This document shows, piece after piece, positions 1 through 6,763 of a DNA stretch of 8,168 nt; the stretch's first letter is position 1; every line of letters begins with the position of its first letter. A program made the position numbers and the translations under genes. The notes beneath the pieces are model-generated. The model had not been told where the DNA came from and did not search any database. It saw only the letters and a list, made by a program, of their open reading frames with translations. The DNA is from DATJJW01 sp035491935 (GTDB taxonomy: Bacteria > Pseudomonadota > Alphaproteobacteria > ATCC43930 > CGMCC-115725). The stretch is from positions 1 to 8,168 of the forward strand of contig DATJJW010000016.1 of NCBI GenBank assembly GCA_035491935.1, read 5' to 3'.

Positions 1-1155
1 CTGCCAATTGATGCCGGTCTCGCCCAGCACCACGCCGGAGCCGAATTCGAAGAAGATCGACTGGATGACGCTGACCGCGTTGCCGTCGCCATCGATGACG
101 CCGAACCAGGTCGTGTCGCCCGGCTGCGCCTTATGCGGCCAGGGCAAGGCACGGCTCATATCGATGCGGGCCGCGCGCTCGTCGAGATCGGCGGGATCGA
201 GGAAACGTGCCGGGTCGACCGTCATGGCGCCGGGATCGCCGACATGGGCGTCCCGCACCAGGAAAGCCTGTTTGGTCGCCTCGACCAGCCCATGGATATG
301 GGCGAAACCTTCCCCCCGCTGGACGCCCAGCCGATCGAACAGCGCCAGGATCATCAACGAGGCGAGGCCTTGCGTCGGCGGCGGCATGTTAAAGAGTTTG
401 GCGCCGGCAGCGCGGCTCGATAGCGGCTTGACCCGCCGGGCGCGGTAACCGGCGAGATCGCTCCCCGAGACCGGCGAACCCGCATGCTTCAGATCCGCCG
501 CGATAGTCCTGGCCAGAGCACCGCGATAATAGCCATCCAACCCGTCGGCGCCCAAGTGCCGCAGCGTGCGGCCAAGAGCGGGCAAGGTCAGCTTCTGTCC
601 CTCCTTGGGCACCGCACCGTCCGGCATGAAGGCTTGGGCGAAACCGGGCTGGGCCGCCAGATCGGGGCGGTGCATTGCGGTCAAATCCGCCTGGCTGCGG
701 CTCGCGGCATATCCGGCCTCGGCGTAGTGGATCGCGGCTTCGAGCAGGGCCGGCAGGGCCAGCGCCTTGCCGCCCCATCCGGATGCGACAGCCAGCGCCT
801 CGGCCCAACCGCCGACGGTACCGGCAATGGTCAGCGCGGCCAGCGGCCCACGCCACGGGATCGTCTCATGCCCCGCCTCCCGATAAAGGGCCGGCCCCGC
901 CTTGGCGGCGGCGGGGCCACAGGCATCGATAGCCAGTGGATCGGCGCCATTGCGGGAGATCAGCCAGAAACCGTCGCCGCCGATGCCGGTCATATGCGGG
1001 TAGACCACGGCCAGGGTAGCGGCGACGGCCACCGCTGCCTCGACGGCATTGCCGCCTTGCTTCAGCACGTCGAGACCGGCCTGGGCCGCCAAATGGTGCG
1101 GGGCGGTGACGATGCCGCGATGACCGCGTAGCGTTTCCAGCATGGCAGAAGACAT
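1..1155 (-). CDS. ggt: Gamma-glutamyltransferase-like protein (N-terminal nucleophile hydrolase), 3' end cut by window edge
   Basis: Gamma-glutamyltransferases transfer or hydrolyse gamma-glutamyl groups of glutathione and related compounds after self-cleavage into two subunits. Reading the minus strand from ATG at 1155 gives 385 uninterrupted residues and no stop before the edge; family members are about 530-580 residues, so roughly the last third is outside. Seen: GGNAVEAAVA (34-43), GIGGDGF (57-63), the large-subunit core, then GDTTWFGVIDGDGNAVS with the predicted nucleophile Thr348, followed by the conserved FGSGVV loop (371-376). The usual residue after the Thr pair is His or another residue; here it is Trp350. 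There is no signal peptide, so the product appears cytoplasmic, unlike periplasmic E. coli Ggt. ATG at 1155 is preferred over the in-frame ATG at 1143; neither has a strong ribosome binding site, and a stop lies upstream at 1195-1197. Family assignment is firm; the substrate is unknown, and a related acylase-type member is possible. Confidence 0.9.
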   Translation of the reverse strand, partial: MSSAMLETLRGHRGIVTAPHHLAAQAGLDVLKQGGNAVEAAVAVAATLAVVYPHMTGIGGDGFWLISRNGADPLAIDACGPAAAKAGPALYREAGHETIPWRGPLAALTIAGTVGGWAEALAVASGWGGKALALPALLEAAIHYAEAGYAASRSQADLTAMHRPDLAAQPGFAQAFMPDGAVPKEGQKLTLPALGRTLRHLGADGLDGYYRGALARTIAADLKHAGSPVSGSDLAGYRARRVKPLSSRAAGAKLFNMPPPTQGLASLMILALFDRLGVQRGEGFAHIHGLVEATKQAFLVRDAHVGDPGAMTVDPARFLDPADLDERAARIDMSRALPWPHKAQPGDTTWFGVIDGDGNAVSVIQSIFFEFGSGVVLGETGINWQ

Positions 1156-1226
1156 CCGAAGGGTAGCGGGACGGCCAGAATAGCCCAGCGCCCTTCACCA
1201 GCATACGGCGTTCAAGGACCTGCCGG
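1156..1226. promoter_or_regulatory. Divergent intergenic spacer between the ggt-like gene and the adenylate cyclase gene
   Basis: These 71 bp must hold the start signals of both divergent genes unless the cyclase starts at 1308. A Shine-Dalgarno-like AAGGA lies at 1214-1218, eight bases before the cyclase ATG at 1227. I could not recognise convincing -35/-10 boxes or an operator palindrome on either strand. The role is inferred from gene orientation only. Confidence 0.4.
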
Positions 1227-2990
1227 ATGCGCCGCGCCGTCGGCTGTGCTATGCCGGCGGCCATCTCGAAGCGCCTTTTCGACCGGCCGGGGTGGGCGGC
1301 CATATCGATGCATGAAGCCCTGATCAACCGGTTGCGCCTGACATCCGGCCTGGTGATGTTCACCTACGTCACCGTGCATCTGATCAATCTGTCGCTGGGT
1401 CTCGTCTCGATCGAGGCGATGGATGCGCTGCTCGCCATCGTCACGCCGTTCTGGAACAGCCGGCCGGTGACGCTGGCGCTGGCAGCCAGCCTCGTCACCC
1501 ATATCGCGCTGGCGCTGCGTGCGCTTTACAGGCGCCGCACCCTGCGCATGCCGGCAACCGAGGCGGTGCAGCTGAGCCTGGGCTTCACCATCCCCTTCCT
1601 GCTGGCGCTGCACCTGGCCAAGACGCGCCTGGCCGGCGAGATGCTGGGCACGACGGCGGAATATCGATGGGAACTGCTGAACTTCCTGGTACTGGACAAG
1701 GTGGCCGGCATCCAGCAGCTGATCTTGCTGATCGTCGCCTGGTGCCATGGCTGCATCGGCATCAATTTCAACCTGCGCTACCGCCGCACCTATGCCCAAT
1801 GGAAGCCGGCCTTGCTGCTGGGCGCGGTGCTGGTGCCGCTGCTGGCACTCCTGGGCTTCTTCGAGGCCGGGCGCAACATCGTCGCGCTGGCAAAGGATCC
1901 CGCCTGGTTCGCGATGGTACGGGCGGCCAGCGGCGTGCAGCCGGGTTTCACCCCCTGGTATGCGAAAGTGACCGGCGCCCTGCGCTGGGCGGTACTGCTG
2001 CCGCTTCTGGGCGTGATCGCCCTGCGCTTCTGGCGATGGCTTGGCAGCCGGCGCCGGTCGGTGGTCATAACCTACCCGGCCGGACGCAGCATCCGCGTCG
2101 ATGGCGGCACCAGCGTGCTGGAGGCGAGCCGGCTCGCCGACATCCCGCATGCCTCGGTCTGCGGCGGGCGTGGACGCTGCTCGACCTGCCGGATCATGGT
2201 CAGCGGCAACCCGCAATCAATCCCGGCGCCGGGCCCGGCGGAAGTCCAGGTGCTGGAGCGGCTGAAGCTGCCACCGGGCACGCGGCTCGCCTGCCAGCTG
2301 CGGCCGGCCGGAGACCTGGCGGTGACGCCACTGCTGGTACCGGGCGACATGCTGCGTGCGATGCGCGAGGCCACGGCCGAGATCGGCACGGAACGCGAGC
2401 TCGCCATCATGTTCTGCGACCTGCGCGGCTTCACAGAACTATCCGAACAGCGCCTGCCCTATGACACGGTCTTCCTGCTCAACCGCTACTTCGCCGAGAT
2501 GGGCAAGGCGATCGAGGCCCATGGCGGCCATATCGACAAATTCATCGGCGACGGCATCATGGCGATCTTCGGCATCGAGGGCGGCGCCTATTGCGCGGCG
2601 GCACTCCAGGCGGCAGCGGCCATGGCGCGGCGGCTCGACACGCTGAACGACATGCTGCGCCACGATCTGCCGGCGCCCTTGCGCATCGGCATCGGCATTC
2701 ATTGCGGTCCGGTGGTGCTGGGTGAGATGGGCTATGGCCGTGCCAAGGGCCTGACCGCGATCGGCGACACGGTCAATGTCGCGAGCCGGCTGGAGGAGCA
2801 GTGCAAGCACCACCAGGCCGAGCTGGTGATCTCCCACGCGGTCGAACGCCATGCCGGGCTCGACCTCCACCCCTGGCCGCAAAGCGAGATCGTGCTGCGC
2901 GGGACCCAAAGCACCATCACCATCCGCGCGATCAAACACGCGGCCGCTTTGGCGGAGGTTGTGTCAAACATGCCGATAAGCGCAGCCTAG
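1227..2990 (+). CDS. CyaC-like redox-responsive adenylate cyclase: 6-TM diheme-type anchor, 2Fe-2S domain, class IIIb cyclase domain
   Basis: Predicted to make cAMP from ATP at the inner membrane in response to redox state. Residues about 40-271 form six hydrophobic helices; His51, His92, His129 and His174 sit in the first four, the tetra-histidine pattern of diheme-b succinate:quinone oxidoreductase anchors. Residues about 278-372 are a plant-type ferredoxin domain with Cys312, Cys318, Cys321 (C-x5-C-x2-C) and Cys356. Residues about 388-570 are a class III cyclase with metal-binding Asp398 and Asp442, purine-specifying Lys438/Thr510 (a class IIIb, adenylate-type pair), and transition-state Asn517 and Arg521, so one chain has all residues needed for a homodimeric enzyme. 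The architecture equals S. meliloti CyaC, reported to carry heme b plus an Fe-S cluster and to respond to quinones. The start at 1227 has AAGGA eight bases upstream; ATG 1308 (residue 28, MHEALINRL) would also keep all domains. It is divergent from ggt and convergent with egtD. The function is inferred from domains; orthology is not proven. Confidence 0.93.
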   Translation: MRRAVGCAMPAAISKRLFDRPGWAAISMHEALINRLRLTSGLVMFTYVTVHLINLSLGLVSIEAMDALLAIVTPFWNSRPVTLALAASLVTHIALALRALYRRRTLRMPATEAVQLSLGFTIPFLLALHLAKTRLAGEMLGTTAEYRWELLNFLVLDKVAGIQQLILLIVAWCHGCIGINFNLRYRRTYAQWKPALLLGAVLVPLLALLGFFEAGRNIVALAKDPAWFAMVRAASGVQPGFTPWYAKVTGALRWAVLLPLLGVIALRFWRWLGSRRRSVVITYPAGRSIRVDGGTSVLEASRLADIPHASVCGGRGRCSTCRIMVSGNPQSIPAPGPAEVQVLERLKLPPGTRLACQLRPAGDLAVTPLLVPGDMLRAMREATAEIGTERELAIMFCDLRGFTELSEQRLPYDTVFLLNRYFAEMGKAIEAHGGHIDKFIGDGIMAIFGIEGGAYCAAALQAAAAMARRLDTLNDMLRHDLPAPLRIGIGIHCGPVVLGEMGYGRAKGLTAIGDTVNVASRLEEQCKHHQAELVISHAVERHAGLDLHPWPQSEIVLRGTQSTITIRAIKHAAALAEVVSNMPISAA

Positions 2991-3067
2991 CCACAGCGAC
3001 GGTGCCGCCGGATATGCGCAGGCCGTCGAGAAGCGCTTGCCCGGCTTCGCCATTCAGGCGGCTGAAC
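2991..3067. other. Short convergent spacer between cyclase and egtD stops
   Basis: This 77-bp gap separates two genes that end toward each other. It contains only weak dyads: GAAGC/GCTTC (3030-3034 with 3044-3048) and CGCC/GGCG (3048-3051 with 3057-3060). Neither is followed by a T-run in either direction, so I do not call an intrinsic terminator. Read-through could create overlapping antisense 3' ends. Confidence 0.35.
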
Positions 3068-4030
3068 CTAGACCGCCTCCAGCATGTGCACCGAGAAGAG
3101 ATTGCCGGCATCGGTCCACACGGCGCGCGAGGCATAGCCCGCCTGAGCCGCCAGCGCCGTGAAGGCCTCCACCGTGTATTTGTAGGAATTCTCGGTATGG
3201 ATGGTCTCGCCGGCCCCGAAGGTGATCCGTTCGCCGCCGATCGGTACGATCTGGTCACGCCTGCTGACCAGATGCATCTCGATGCGGCTGTCCAAATCGT
3301 TCCAGCGCGCCTCATGGGTGAAGCCGTCGAGGTCGAAGCGGCCACCGAGCTCGCGGTTGATCCGGCGCAGGATGTTGAGGTTGAAGGCCGCAGTGACGCC
3401 CGCCGCATCGTCATAGGCGCGCTCCAGCACCGCGCCATCCTTGCGCAGATCGACGCCCACGACCATGGCCGAGCCCGGTCCCAGCAGATCGTGCAGACCG
3501 GTCAGGAACCGTTCCGCCTCGACCGGCATGAAATTGCCGATGGTCGAGCCGGGGAAGAAACCGAGAGTCCGGCCGCTCGGCGCATCCGCCGGCAGGCTGA
3601 AGGGTTGGGTATAGTCGGCGCAAACCGGCGCTATCACCAGATCGGGGAAGTCACGCGCGAGGCCGGATGCCGCCGCCAGCAGGTGTCGGCGCGAGATGTC
3701 GACCGGAATGTAGGCGGCAGGATCCTCCAGCGCATGGAGTAGCAGCCGGATCTTGACGCCGGCGCCCGATCCCAGCTCGACCAGCCGCACCGCCGGCCCC
3801 GCGAGATCCGCGATATCGCCCGCATGGTCGCGCAGGATGCGGCTCTCGGTCCGGGTCGGGTAATATTCCGGCAGTTCGCAGATGCGCTCGAACAGCCGCG
3901 AACCTTCGGCATCGTAGAAGAACTTGCAGGGCAAGGTCTTCTGGGCACCGGCGAGACCCTCCAGCACCGCGGCGCGGAATTCCTCCAGGCTGGGCTCCAG
4001 ATCATGCAGGTTCTGCAGGGCATTCGACAT
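3068..4030 (-). CDS. egtD: L-histidine N(alpha)-methyltransferase (EgtD), ergothioneine biosynthesis
   Basis: EgtD transfers three methyl groups from S-adenosylmethionine to the amino nitrogen of histidine, making hercynine. The 320-residue length matches mycobacterial EgtD almost exactly. Seen in order: FFYDAEGSRLFERI (37-50) and PEYYPTRTE (54-62) with Tyr39 and Tyr56; the SAM-binding VELGSGAGVK (83-92); PVDIS (109-113); FFPGSTIGNF (158-167) with Asn166; AYDDAAGVT (205-213) with Tyr206; Met252; and HTENSYKY (278-285) with Glu280 and Ser282. These correspond to the histidine-binding residues known from M. smegmatis EgtD, with a two-residue offset only at the last motif. Its ATG shares one base with the egtB stop (TGATG at 4032-4028), and GGAGG lies seven bases upstream inside egtB, so the pair is probably co-transcribed and translationally coupled. 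Assignment is essentially certain at family level. Confidence 0.97.
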   Translation of the reverse strand: MSNALQNLHDLEPSLEEFRAAVLEGLAGAQKTLPCKFFYDAEGSRLFERICELPEYYPTRTESRILRDHAGDIADLAGPAVRLVELGSGAGVKIRLLLHALEDPAAYIPVDISRRHLLAAASGLARDFPDLVIAPVCADYTQPFSLPADAPSGRTLGFFPGSTIGNFMPVEAERFLTGLHDLLGPGSAMVVGVDLRKDGAVLERAYDDAAGVTAAFNLNILRRINRELGGRFDLDGFTHEARWNDLDSRIEMHLVSRRDQIVPIGGERITFGAGETIHTENSYKYTVEAFTALAAQAGYASRAVWTDAGNLFSVHMLEAV

Positions 4031-5295
4031 CAGGCATCCTCCGCCAGCCGGAAGCCGCTGAACTGCCAGCGCGCTGCCGGTACAAAAAAGTTGCGATAGG
4101 TCAGACGGTCATGGCCGACAGGCGTTGCGCAGGACCGGCCGCGCAGCACCATCTGGTTGACCATGAACTTGCCGTTGTATTCGCCGATGGCGCCGGCCGA
4201 GGGGCGGAAGCCTGGATAAGGCAGATAGGCGCTGCCGGTCCATTCCCACACCTCCTGCCCGAAACCGGTGACGAGCGGCCCCGGATGCGGCCTGACCTCG
4301 GTCTTGGGCACGACGCCCCCGGTCCTGGCCGCCACTTCCCATTCGAACTCGGTCGGCAGCCGCTTGCCCGCCCAGGCGGCATAGGCCGCCGCCTCGTAAT
4401 AGCTAACATGGGCGATCGGCTCGGCCGGATCGAGCGGCAGGAACCCGTGCAGGGTGCGCGCCTGCCAGACCCCATCCCGCTCCTCCCAATAGGCCGGCGC
4501 ACGCCAGCCTTCGGCCTTGATCGTGGCCCAGCCGTCGCTGAGCCATAGCCCGGCCTGGCGGTAGCCGCCATCCGCCATGAATTCCAGATATTCGCCGACG
4601 CTCACAGGCCGGTCCGCGATGCGCGCATCGGCCAGCCAGACATCATGCTCGGGGCCCTCATTGTCGAAGGCGAAACCCTCGCCCGCGAAACCTGCGCGAT
4701 AGCGCCCGGCCGCGATATCGATCCAGCCGAGCGCCGGTGCCTGGGCCGGTGCCTGGGCCGGCGCCTGGATAGCGTCTCGCGGCGTCCGCGGCACATAGAC
4801 CGGCATGAAGGGGTTTGCGGCCAGGGCATGCTTCACATCGGTCAGGATCAGTTCCTGATGCTGCTGTTCGTGATGCAGCCCGAGCACAATGAGCGGCCGG
4901 ATGTCATTCCAGGCATCGAGCGGCGGATCGGCAATGAACTGCACCATCGCGGCATCGACATATGCCCGATATGCCGCCACCTCCTCAATGCCGGGCCGGG
5001 TGATCATCCCGCGAGCGGGCCGGGCGTGGCGCGGCCCCACCGCCTCGTAATAGGAATTGAACAGGAAGCAGAAGCGCTCGTCGAACGGTTGGTAGTGCCG
5101 GTGATGCGCCGCCAGGATGAAGGTCTCGAAAAACCAGGTCGTGTGCGCGCGATGCCATTTGACCGGGCTGGCATCGGGCATCGACTGCACCACCTGGTCT
5201 TCGGCCGAGAGCGGCCCCGTCAGCGTTTCGGTAGCAGCCCGGACGTCGCGGTAGCGCTTCAACAGCGCGCCGTCGATGGCGGCGGCAGAATCCAT
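4030..5295 (-). CDS. egtB: Ergothioneine biosynthesis sulfoxide synthase EgtB (non-heme iron)
   Basis: EgtB uses iron and oxygen to join hercynine to a thiol, forming the C-S bond and sulfoxide. The product is 421 residues. An N-terminal DinB-like part carries the iron ligands His51 (in KWHRAHTTWF), His142 and His146 (HHEQQHQE, the H-x3-H-x-E signature); a C-terminal FGE-sulfatase/SUMF-type domain (about 188-418) includes WEWTGSAYLPYPGF (350-363) and the closing TYRNFFVPAARWQFSGFRL. A linker of three QAPA units (177-188) joins them. The double tyrosine Tyr82-Tyr83 in FNSYYEAVG recalls cysteine-using EgtBs, so the donor may be cysteine rather than gamma-glutamylcysteine (inference). The start at 5295 is chosen because AAGGA lies six bases upstream within a purine-rich GGAGGGGAAGGA and because family similarity begins there; the open frame back to 5451 overlaps the upstream gene and lacks EgtB-like sequence. 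First gene of the egtBD pair. Confidence 0.96.
   Translation of the reverse strand: MDSAAAIDGALLKRYRDVRAATETLTGPLSAEDQVVQSMPDASPVKWHRAHTTWFFETFILAAHHRHYQPFDERFCFLFNSYYEAVGPRHARPARGMITRPGIEEVAAYRAYVDAAMVQFIADPPLDAWNDIRPLIVLGLHHEQQHQELILTDVKHALAANPFMPVYVPRTPRDAIQAPAQAPAQAPALGWIDIAAGRYRAGFAGEGFAFDNEGPEHDVWLADARIADRPVSVGEYLEFMADGGYRQAGLWLSDGWATIKAEGWRAPAYWEERDGVWQARTLHGFLPLDPAEPIAHVSYYEAAAYAAWAGKRLPTEFEWEVAARTGGVVPKTEVRPHPGPLVTGFGQEVWEWTGSAYLPYPGFRPSAGAIGEYNGKFMVNQMVLRGRSCATPVGHDRLTYRNFFVPAARWQFSGFRLAEDA
4733..4768 (-). repeat. Three tandem 12-bp units encoding the QAPA linker of EgtB
   Basis: On the plus strand the unit GCCGGTGCCTGG occurs twice (4733-4744, 4745-4756) and a third time with one substitution (T to C; 4757-4768). 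Each unit is in frame and encodes Gln-Ala-Pro-Ala, giving residues 177-188 between the DinB-like and SUMF-type domains. Whole-codon length means copy-number change would alter only linker length, not frame. Confidence 0.9.
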
Positions 5296-5365
5296 CGTGA
5301 ATCCTTCCCCTCCCAATCCCCCAAGCCTGGGGGTGGGCACTGTTAAAAACCCCAACACGGGCTCC
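5296..5365 (-). promoter_or_regulatory. egtB leader: hairpin abutting the ribosome binding site, with a weak terminator-like T-run upstream
   Basis: This 70-bp gap separates the glycosyltransferase stop from the egtB start. On the mRNA strand it has a CCC...GGG mini-stem followed by TTTTT (5349-5345), a weak terminator-like element for the upstream gene. Next comes a perfect 6-bp stem (plus strand CCCCCA 5318-5323 and TGGGGG 5328-5333, four-base loop) extended by CCCA/TGGG (5312-5315 with 5334-5337) across a two-base bulge. The stem ends one base before the GGGGAAGGA ribosome binding site (5310-5302). A structure-sensitive control of egtB translation is possible; no promoter boxes were convincing. 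Confidence 0.4.
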
Positions 5366-6763
5366 TTACATAGGGTTCCTACGTGACGGCACAATGGCAC
5401 GGAAGCTGTAGTGGCAGCGTTTGGCAGTAATAGCCGGGCCATTATTGGCATTGCCGGCGCTGATGGCTGTCCGCCAAGTCGAATTGCCGCCGCGCAAGCC
5501 GGTGGTCCGGTAGCGATATCGGTGCGGGATGCTGCGCGCCGCCGCCAGATTGTCGAGGAAATCGTTCTTCAGCTTCTCTTCGCCGTGATGGGCGCGGGCA
5601 TAGTCGAAGCCCGCCTTGGCGATCTCCGCCGTCCGTCCGGGATTCTGGCTGAGATCCTTCACGTGGTCGGCGAACTCGCGCGGGTCGTCCGCGACCAGCA
5701 GATGGGTTCCGTGCTCGACGCCCAAACCTTCCGTGCCCTTGCTGGTGGTGATGACCGCAACCGCACGTGCCATCGCCTCCAGGATCTTGGTCTTGACGCC
5801 GGTGCCGGTCAGGATCGGCGCCACCATCACCTTGCCGGGCGTGAATTCGTGCCCCAGATCGTCGAGATATCCCGCCTGATGGACATGGGTGAACTCGAGC
5901 TTGTCATCCGGTGCCCCGAACGCCTTGAACTCGACCGGCTGGCCCTCGCCGGCCAGATGATCGCCGACCTTGTCGAGGAAACGCATCGCCTCGGCATTGG
6001 GTGCGTAGCGGGCCGAGCCCAGGAACTTGAATTCAGTGCTCTCATCCGGGAAGCGATGAGGCACGGGGAAATCTTCAACCGCCGGCGGCACGGGCTGGAC
6101 GTGGTCGGCGCCGGTGCGGTCGCGCAGGGTCTCCGCCTCCTGGCCGGAGACCAGCAGCACCATATCGGCCTTCTCGGTCATCACACGTTCGCGCCGGTGC
6201 ATCAGCCGTGCCTCGACGCCGAACAGCAGGCGCGGCAGCAACCGGGCGAGCCAGGCGACGGGACGGCCGAATTTCTGCGTGAACATGCCCAGCGCCGACT
6301 GGCCGCTCTCGGCGGTCGCCTGCATCTGGCGATAGCGATCCGAAAGCAGGTCGTCCATGTCGAGCACGCGGCGGCAGCTTTCGGGGAACAGGCCGGCGAT
6401 CTCGCCATATTGCGCGGTCCGCACCATGTCGAACATCACGATGTCCGGCTGGACGAGATCGGCCAGGACGGCGATGGCACGGGCGGCCGCGACCGAGCGA
6501 TAGAGGCATTCCTGCAGCGAGCCGCAACGGCCGAGGACGAGATTGCTCAGAATCTCCAGCCAGCCCGGCAGGGGCAGGCTCGCGACGCGGCCCACCCAGT
6601 CACCGGGCAGATTGCCCGGCGACTGGGTACCGAAGGCAGCAACGGTGACCTCATATTCCTCGGCGGCGAAGCGCAGCTCCTGGTCGATCATCCGCTGTCG
6701 GCCGGTCGAAACCGGCCAGGGCCAGCGCGAGGCAATATAGAGCAGGCGCGGCTTCTGCGACAT
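5366..6763 (-). CDS. Glycosyltransferase, GT4-like (GT-B fold)
   Basis: Predicted cytoplasmic or membrane-associated enzyme that moves a sugar from a nucleotide-sugar donor, probably for a surface glycan; donor and acceptor cannot be told. The product is 465 residues from ATG 6763. The N-terminal domain opens with RLLYIASRWPWPVSTGRQRM (6-25), typical of the acceptor domain of GT4 enzymes; the C-terminal domain has FLGSARYAPNAEAMRFL (247-263) and the donor-site stretch TGTGVKTKILEAMARAVAVI (319-338) followed by TSKGTEGLGV (340-349). AAGGAG lies upstream; it is nine bases before ATG 6763 and six before an in-frame TTG at 6766, so either could start. Residues from about 411 to the end form an unusual basic tail with less GC-biased codons than the rest. 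It lies upstream of egtBD on the same strand and is divergent from the LysR gene, but nothing links it functionally to ergothioneine. Confidence 0.88.
   Translation of the reverse strand: MSQKPRLLYIASRWPWPVSTGRQRMIDQELRFAAEEYEVTVAAFGTQSPGNLPGDWVGRVASLPLPGWLEILSNLVLGRCGSLQECLYRSVAAARAIAVLADLVQPDIVMFDMVRTAQYGEIAGLFPESCRRVLDMDDLLSDRYRQMQATAESGQSALGMFTQKFGRPVAWLARLLPRLLFGVEARLMHRRERVMTEKADMVLLVSGQEAETLRDRTGADHVQPVPPAVEDFPVPHRFPDESTEFKFLGSARYAPNAEAMRFLDKVGDHLAGEGQPVEFKAFGAPDDKLEFTHVHQAGYLDDLGHEFTPGKVMVAPILTGTGVKTKILEAMARAVAVITTSKGTEGLGVEHGTHLLVADDPREFADHVKDLSQNPGRTAEIAKAGFDYARAHHGEEKLKNDFLDNLAAARSIPHRYRYRTTGLRGGNSTWRTAISAGNANNGPAITAKRCHYSFRAIVPSRRNPM

Noticed and set aside
1212..2216. Long minus-strand open frame (334 codons) opposite the cyclase gene
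   Set aside because: It mirrors the GC-rich coding strand, is rich in Gln/Arg/His/Ala and low in hydrophobic pattern, and matches no family; the plus-strand cyclase explains the region.
2991..3067. Possible intrinsic terminator between the cyclase and egtD
   Set aside because: Only 4-5 bp stems without a following T-run on either strand.
2932..3100. Minus-strand frame through the convergent gap (LLDGLRISGGTVAVARLRL) as a possible gene remnant
   Set aside because: It looks protein-like for a short stretch but continues out of frame through egtD with no family match; more likely chance openness in GC-rich DNA.
5296..5451. Upstream extension of egtB to a start at 5451
   Set aside because: The extra 52 residues overlap the glycosyltransferase, lack EgtB similarity and ignore the strong ribosome site before ATG 5295.
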